From: Mariprofundus sp.
Lineage (GTDB): Bacteria > Pseudomonadota > Zetaproteobacteria > Mariprofundales > Mariprofundaceae
Length of the DNA stretch: 5,292 nt
Assembly (NCBI GenBank): GCA_030951095.1
Contig: JAUZQI010000056.1
Location: 1-5,292, forward strand
Reading direction: 5' to 3'
Below the pieces are notes generated by a model that did no database searches, had not been told where the DNA came from, and saw nothing but the letters and a program-made list of their open reading frames with translations. The translations under genes were made by a program, and so were the position numbers. This document shows, piece by piece, positions 1-5,292 of the stretch (within the stretch, counting starts at the first letter, position 1; every line of letters begins with the position of its first letter).

Positions 1-625
<625 letters not shown>

Positions 626-635
626 TCAGGATCAG

Positions 636-666
636 ATTATATTCCAAATCAGCGTACTGTAATCAA
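636..666 (-). promoter_or_regulatory. candidate sigma-70 promoter for pyrG
   Basis: On the minus strand a perfect TATAAT lies at 641-636, about 53 bases before the pyrG start. The best -35 candidate is TTGATT at 666-661, with a long 19-base spacer, so the -35 element is weak. The -35 falls inside the last codons of tsaE. If it is real, pyrG can be transcribed independently of the upstream CBS-tsaE unit. This is a match to consensus only; AT-rich gaps give such matches by chance. Confidence 0.4.
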
Positions 667-1068
667 TCGTCGTTCAATATGGTCGCCATCGCACTGAATA
701 TCGACATGAATAGTGCCTTCCGGCAGGAGATCATGAGCCCTTTCCGGCCATTCAATCAGACAAATCCACGGCGGTAGAAAAAAATCTCTCACGCCAAGCA
801 TTTCTATCTCGGTCACATCTTCCAGCCGATACCAGTCCATATGAGCAACACGGCAATGGTCAGCATCATATTCCTGAATAATGGCAAAGGTTGGACTGGG
901 TAAAGCTTCGTCAGTGACACCCAAAACACGCATAACCGCCCTGCAAAATACGCTTTTTCCAGCCCCCAGTTCACCGGCAAGAGCAATCACATCACCCGCC
1001 TTCAGAGATGCTGCGAAGCGGGTGGCAATTTCAACGGTTTCTAATTCGTTATAAGACTGGTAGCTCAA
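649..1068 (-). CDS. tsaE: tRNA N6-threonylcarbamoyladenosine synthesis ATPase TsaE
   Basis: TsaE is the small P-loop ATPase that works with TsaD and TsaB to put the t6A modification on A37 of ANN-decoding tRNAs. The protein has 139 residues, slightly shorter than E. coli TsaE (about 150). It shows the Walker A motif GELGAGKS (32-39), SPTF (58-61, switch-like region), the H-x-D-x-Y-R-L segment HMDWYRL (76-82) and IEWPERA (105-111), in the family's normal order. The only start that keeps the whole fold is TTG at 1068-1066; no ATG or GTG lies near the N-terminus. The SD-like AACAGG ends one base before the TTG, too close to be a good site. The upstream CBS gene ends only five bases away, which suggests translational coupling. 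The family assignment is very secure; the exact start is less so. Confidence 0.95.
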   Translation of the reverse strand: MSYQSYNELETVEIATRFAASLKAGDVIALAGELGAGKSVFCRAVMRVLGVTDEALPSPTFAIIQEYDADHCRVAHMDWYRLEDVTEIEMLGVRDFFLPPWICLIEWPERAHDLLPEGTIHVDIQCDGDHIERRLITVR

Positions 1069-1073
1069 ACCTG

Positions 1074-1538
1074 TTATCTGTTGGAAACCAGTGCCTTGAT
1101 GACATCGTGTTTGCTGATCATACCAACCACCGACTCGCCATCCATCACTGGCAGGTGATGCACGTTCTCATCCCCCATAACGGCGGCGATTTCACCCAGA
1201 TCAGCATCCACACGAATCGTAACTACATGGGTTCGCGCCAGATCTTCGGCAGTCATTGCCTGCAACTGTTGCAACTCCTGTTCAAATCGGGATTCGCCGA
1301 CAGGAATTACCATATCAAACAAGGCCATAGCTGTCGGTACATGCAAGTTTTTCTGCTGATCAATTAAATCACTTTCTGTGATCAAACCGAACAGATGCTT
1401 ATCATCGTCCACAACCAGCATACCTGTTAAATTTTCATCAGCCAGACGTTTGGCAACATCGTCTACTGATACATCCATCAAGCAATAGGGCGGATCAGCA
1501 TCCATAATGTTCCGGGCAACAATTTTGGAGTACGGCAT
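1074..1538 (-). CDS. two-CBS-domain protein, possible nucleotide sensor
   Basis: This 154-residue soluble protein consists almost entirely of a tandem pair of CBS domains (a Bateman module). CBS1 spans about residues 8-62 and ends in GLITESDLI (51-59). CBS2 spans about 99-152 with HHLPVMD (127-133) and GMISKHDVI (139-147). The T/S-x-x-D motifs T54-D57 and S142-D145 are the positions that bind the ribose or phosphates of adenine nucleotides in many CBS proteins. A linker with an FEQELQQL helix (85-92) joins the domains, as in many stand-alone bacterial CBS proteins. There is no catalytic, membrane or DNA-binding domain, so the ligand and partner are unknown. The start is the ATG at 1538, six bases after a perfect AGGAGG; an ATG at 1556 lies upstream of that SD and is rejected. 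It is the first gene of a likely unit with tsaE, five bases downstream. A role in sensing adenylate charge is inference. Confidence 0.92.
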   Translation of the reverse strand: MPYSKIVARNIMDADPPYCLMDVSVDDVAKRLADENLTGMLVVDDDKHLFGLITESDLIDQQKNLHVPTAMALFDMVIPVGESRFEQELQQLQAMTAEDLARTHVVTIRVDADLGEIAAVMGDENVHHLPVMDGESVVGMISKHDVIKALVSNR

Positions 1539-1544
1539 AACGAG

Positions 1545-1550
1545 CCTCCT
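1545..1550 (-). promoter_or_regulatory. ribosome binding site of the CBS-domain gene
   Basis: The minus strand reads AAAGGAGG ending six bases before the ATG at 1538, a near-ideal Shine-Dalgarno. It decides the start: the alternative ATG at 1556 would place this SD inside the coding region, encoding only a six-residue Arg-rich extension. Confidence 0.88.
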
Positions 1551-1573
1551 TTGCATCTCTAACGCGCATGTAT

Positions 1574-1617
1574 TTTTTTCACCCCGAGATATAAAATATT
1601 ATCTGAGGGCGAAAAAA
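1574..1617. repeat. long imperfect inverted repeat upstream of the CBS gene
   Basis: Two 18-base arms (1574-1591 and 1600-1617) flank an eight-base AT-only centre. Read as minus-strand RNA, 17 of 18 positions can pair: six U-A pairs and a C-G at the base, a G-U, three C-G pairs, a U-G, one C-C mismatch, then AGAUA with UAUCU. As plus-strand RNA the two wobbles become mismatches, so any RNA structure is better on the gene strand. The run of T precedes the hairpin and the run of A follows it on either strand, so it is not a standard intrinsic terminator. The arm distal to the gene overlaps a promoter candidate, so the dyad could instead be an operator. The dyad is directly visible; its function is unknown. 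Confidence 0.7.
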
Positions 1618-1625
1618 TCATACAA
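1598..1625 (-). promoter_or_regulatory. candidate promoter of the CBS-tsaE unit
   Basis: On the minus strand GATAAT (1603-1598, five of six matches to the -10 consensus) lies 16 bases after TTGTAT (1625-1620, three of six matches to the -35). Transcription would begin near 1591, leaving a leader of about 50 bases before the ATG at 1538. The spacer and -10 sit inside the long inverted repeat, so a protein bound to the dyad would be expected to interfere with the promoter. It is a consensus match only, but the position after the thiC terminator and before a gene with a strong SD is sensible. Confidence 0.45.
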
Positions 1626-1667
1626 GCGCAAGTTTCATGTTAATGATAAAGCAAAACAGGTCAGGAT

Positions 1668-1700
1668 AAAAGGCCTGCTACAATTTAGCTTTCCAGGGCC
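1668..1700 (-). terminator. probable intrinsic terminator after thiC
   Basis: About 35 bases after the thiC stop, minus-strand RNA can fold as an interrupted stem. GGCC(C)TG pairs with CAGGCC, with one bulged C and its last C shared with the upper stem. GCTA pairs with TAGC across the loop AATTG, after a five-base internal bulge. The stem is followed directly by TTTT (1671-1668). The short U-run and the bulges make it imperfect. A second, weaker hairpin (GCAGG with CCTGT, ending in TTTTGC, 1653-1678) overlaps it and may add to termination. The site fits the end of a monocistronic thiC. Confidence 0.45.
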
Positions 1701-1733
1701 AGTTCGGACACTCAGGGATTTATTAAAAACATC

Positions 1734-3715
<1,982 letters not shown>

Positions 3716-5292
3716 TCATCTCTTGAGCAAATCAGCCAGCGGTTGCAGGTGCATCTCATAATGCTTCCAGACACCTACGGAACGGGTATACACCGGTTGG
3801 CGCACTTGCGTCATACTGGCTGTCAGCACACGATTATCGGCACGGTGAAAATCGAGACAGGCAGGGCTCCATTCCAGCCCACAAGCCGCCAGCAATGCTC
3901 TGCTCTGCTGTTCCTGATCATCAACCAGTTTCTCATAATCAATTTCGATCAGCATGCCTGCCGGCAAGGTAAGCGCCCAGTGCTTCATCAGTTTCACATA
4001 CATGCGATAATAGCGCCCCAACTCACCGAGATCATGTCCATAATCGAACAAGCCTCCGGTAATATTATTTTTATAAATTGATAGACAGGTATCCAGCGGG
4101 TGGCGCCGCACATGAATGATTTTCGCCTGCGGCAGCAAACGGGCAATAGAGCCTATGTGAAGAATATGGTTGAGTGATTTGTCTGTGTACCGAAACGCAT
4201 CAGGATTAACCTGCCGCAACCGGCCCAGATAAGCATCACCGCCGACCCGACATTGTGTCGTAGTCCATGCACAAATTGAGACCGGATCAGCTGCACTGTT
4301 AGCAGCCTCACTGGACACTGAAGCTATCGACTCATTCAACATGTGATTTTCGCCGCAACTGCATACATCCGGATGGGCTGACAAAATCTGTTCTACCAGT
4401 GAGGTCCCGGAACGCGGCATGCCCAACACAAAAATCGGTACCGGATCATCAATGGCCGAATGCTCTGCAACCACATCGCTTGAGTAACATGCCATCAGCC
4501 GCTGCATCCGTTTGAGTTCTACTGCCTCATCGTAACGGCTGAACCCACGCCTGATCTCGTTTGCTTCCTGCATGTTTGCAAATGCTTCATCGTAATGACC
4601 GAGGTCATCATCCACCTTGGCCAACGCAAAGGCCATATTCATCCGTTCAACAGAACCTTCCGGACAGCGTTTATAAAGCTGCCGCATGGCAAGAGCATCA
4701 TCATTCTCATGATCAAAGCGCTGCAAATCGGCCAGCACTGTACAAGCTTCAGTATAATCCGGTTCGCACGCTATAGCCTGCCGGATTTCTTTTTCACCCT
4801 CGGCCAACGTCCCGTTTTCTATATCCAGCAATCCCAGACTATAAAAAGCCTGCGCATTTTCCGGATCACGCTTGAGTATGGCATTCAAATGCTCGCGCGC
4901 CCGCACGATGCGCCCACTGTCGTGACAGGCCTGAAACAGCCCCATACGAATATTGAGATCTCCCGGTCGTTGCTTTCTGGCACCCTCAAGCAATTCAATT
5001 GCCTCATCATATTGCGACAAACAGACCAAAGCTCCGGCCAATCCAATCCGGACATTGATGTCATGGGAATCAAGCGCCAGAGCCTGCCTGTAAAGCGGAA
5101 CAGCCTGTTTATATTCCCCGACAGACAGATAGAGCCCGGCCAGTGCTGCCACAAAATCACCCCGTTTCGGTGCCGCCTCAATCGCTTTGCAAAAATGGCT
5201 TTCCGCCTGCTCGCATTGATCGCAATCGCGGGCCAACACGCCACGCAAATAGGCAGCATCGGCATTGCCGGGTTGAATGCCGTCAATCTCTT
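3716..5292 (-). CDS. TPR-repeat sulfotransferase, 5' end outside the window
   Basis: The reading frame is open to the right edge; 524 residues are visible, numbered here from the first complete codon (5290-5288). Residues 8-248 are about seven 34-residue TPR-like units, with boundaries near 41, 74, 109, 143, 177 and 210 and the usual A, G, Y and terminal P positions, for instance PGNADAAYLRG and EYKQAVPLYRQAL. A sulfotransferase domain follows. VLGMPRSGTSLVEQIL carries the PAPS 5'-phosphosulfate loop (PRSGTS, 292-297). CGE ends at E314, and the 3'-phosphate segment HVRRHPLDTCLSIY has R395/R396 and S404. Such enzymes move sulfate from PAPS to a hydroxyl or amine; TPRs usually bind a protein partner or acceptor. 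The acceptor here is unknown. No signal peptide or membrane segment is visible, but the N-terminus is missing. The TTG at 5248 is internal: the TPR pattern continues upstream of it. The gene ends 104 bases before thiC, with no functional link evident. Confidence 0.9.
   Translation of the reverse strand, partial: EIDGIQPGNADAAYLRGVLARDCDQCEQAESHFCKAIEAAPKRGDFVAALAGLYLSVGEYKQAVPLYRQALALDSHDINVRIGLAGALVCLSQYDEAIELLEGARKQRPGDLNIRMGLFQACHDSGRIVRAREHLNAILKRDPENAQAFYSLGLLDIENGTLAEGEKEIRQAIACEPDYTEACTVLADLQRFDHENDDALAMRQLYKRCPEGSVERMNMAFALAKVDDDLGHYDEAFANMQEANEIRRGFSRYDEAVELKRMQRLMACYSSDVVAEHSAIDDPVPIFVLGMPRSGTSLVEQILSAHPDVCSCGENHMLNESIASVSSEAANSAADPVSICAWTTTQCRVGGDAYLGRLRQVNPDAFRYTDKSLNHILHIGSIARLLPQAKIIHVRRHPLDTCLSIYKNNITGGLFDYGHDLGELGRYYRMYVKLMKHWALTLPAGMLIEIDYEKLVDDQEQQSRALLAACGLEWSPACLDFHRADNRVLTASMTQVRQPVYTRSVGVWKHYEMHLQPLADLLKR

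Noticed and set aside
1539..1556. Longer CBS protein starting at the ATG at 1556
   Set aside because: The added residues are encoded by the Shine-Dalgarno itself; the ATG at 1538 has AGGAGG at ideal spacing.
1574..1617. The long dyad as an intrinsic terminator
   Set aside because: On both strands the U-run is on the 5' side of the stem and A follows the 3' side, the reverse of a stand-alone terminator.
5246..5248. TTG at 5248 as the start of the TPR-sulfotransferase
   Set aside because: The frame stays open to the window edge and the upstream residues complete a TPR unit, so the true start is outside.

Overview
The window carries a compact set of bacterial genes, all on the minus strand. 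It reads as ordinary chromosome of a Gram-negative bacterium, most likely a member of the Pseudomonadota. The evidence is a ThiC of the roughly 630-residue proteobacterial type, a PyrG N-terminus close to the E. coli enzyme, an ATPase of the TsaE family, strong AGGAGG-type ribosome binding sites and intermediate base composition. I cannot place it more precisely; a marine or environmental lineage is only a guess. No RNA gene, mobile element, CRISPR array, integration site or phage gene was seen.

In transcription order (right to left) the layout is as follows. (1) 5292-3716 is the 3' part of a gene for a TPR-repeat protein with a C-terminal sulfotransferase domain; its start lies outside the window. 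(2) A 104-base gap follows, with a -10-like box and a small hairpin just upstream of the next gene. (3) 3611-1734 is a complete thiC, for the thiamine-pyrimidine synthase. (4) A 195-base gap follows, with a probable thiC terminator, a promoter candidate and a long imperfect dyad. (5) 1538-1074 encodes a small protein of two CBS domains. (6) 1068-649 is tsaE, five bases downstream of the CBS gene and apparently starting with TTG. (7) A 65-base gap holds a promoter candidate. (8) 583-1 is the 5' part of pyrG (CTP synthase), which leaves the window.

The CBS gene and tsaE look like one transcription unit, and pyrG may be read through from it, from its own promoter, or from both. The products are housekeeping functions: tRNA t6A modification, CTP synthesis and thiamine synthesis. 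The CBS protein is a possible nucleotide-sensing partner of unknown target. The sulfotransferase is the only accessory-type gene and its acceptor is unknown.

I found no convincing new biological system. The points most worth a second look are the long dyad overlapping the promoter candidate of the CBS-tsaE unit, the lack of a recognisable TPP riboswitch before thiC (with a small hairpin next to the ribosome binding site instead), the TTG start of tsaE coupled to the CBS gene, and the TPR-sulfotransferase, whose active-site segment resembles that of tyrosylprotein sulfotransferases.
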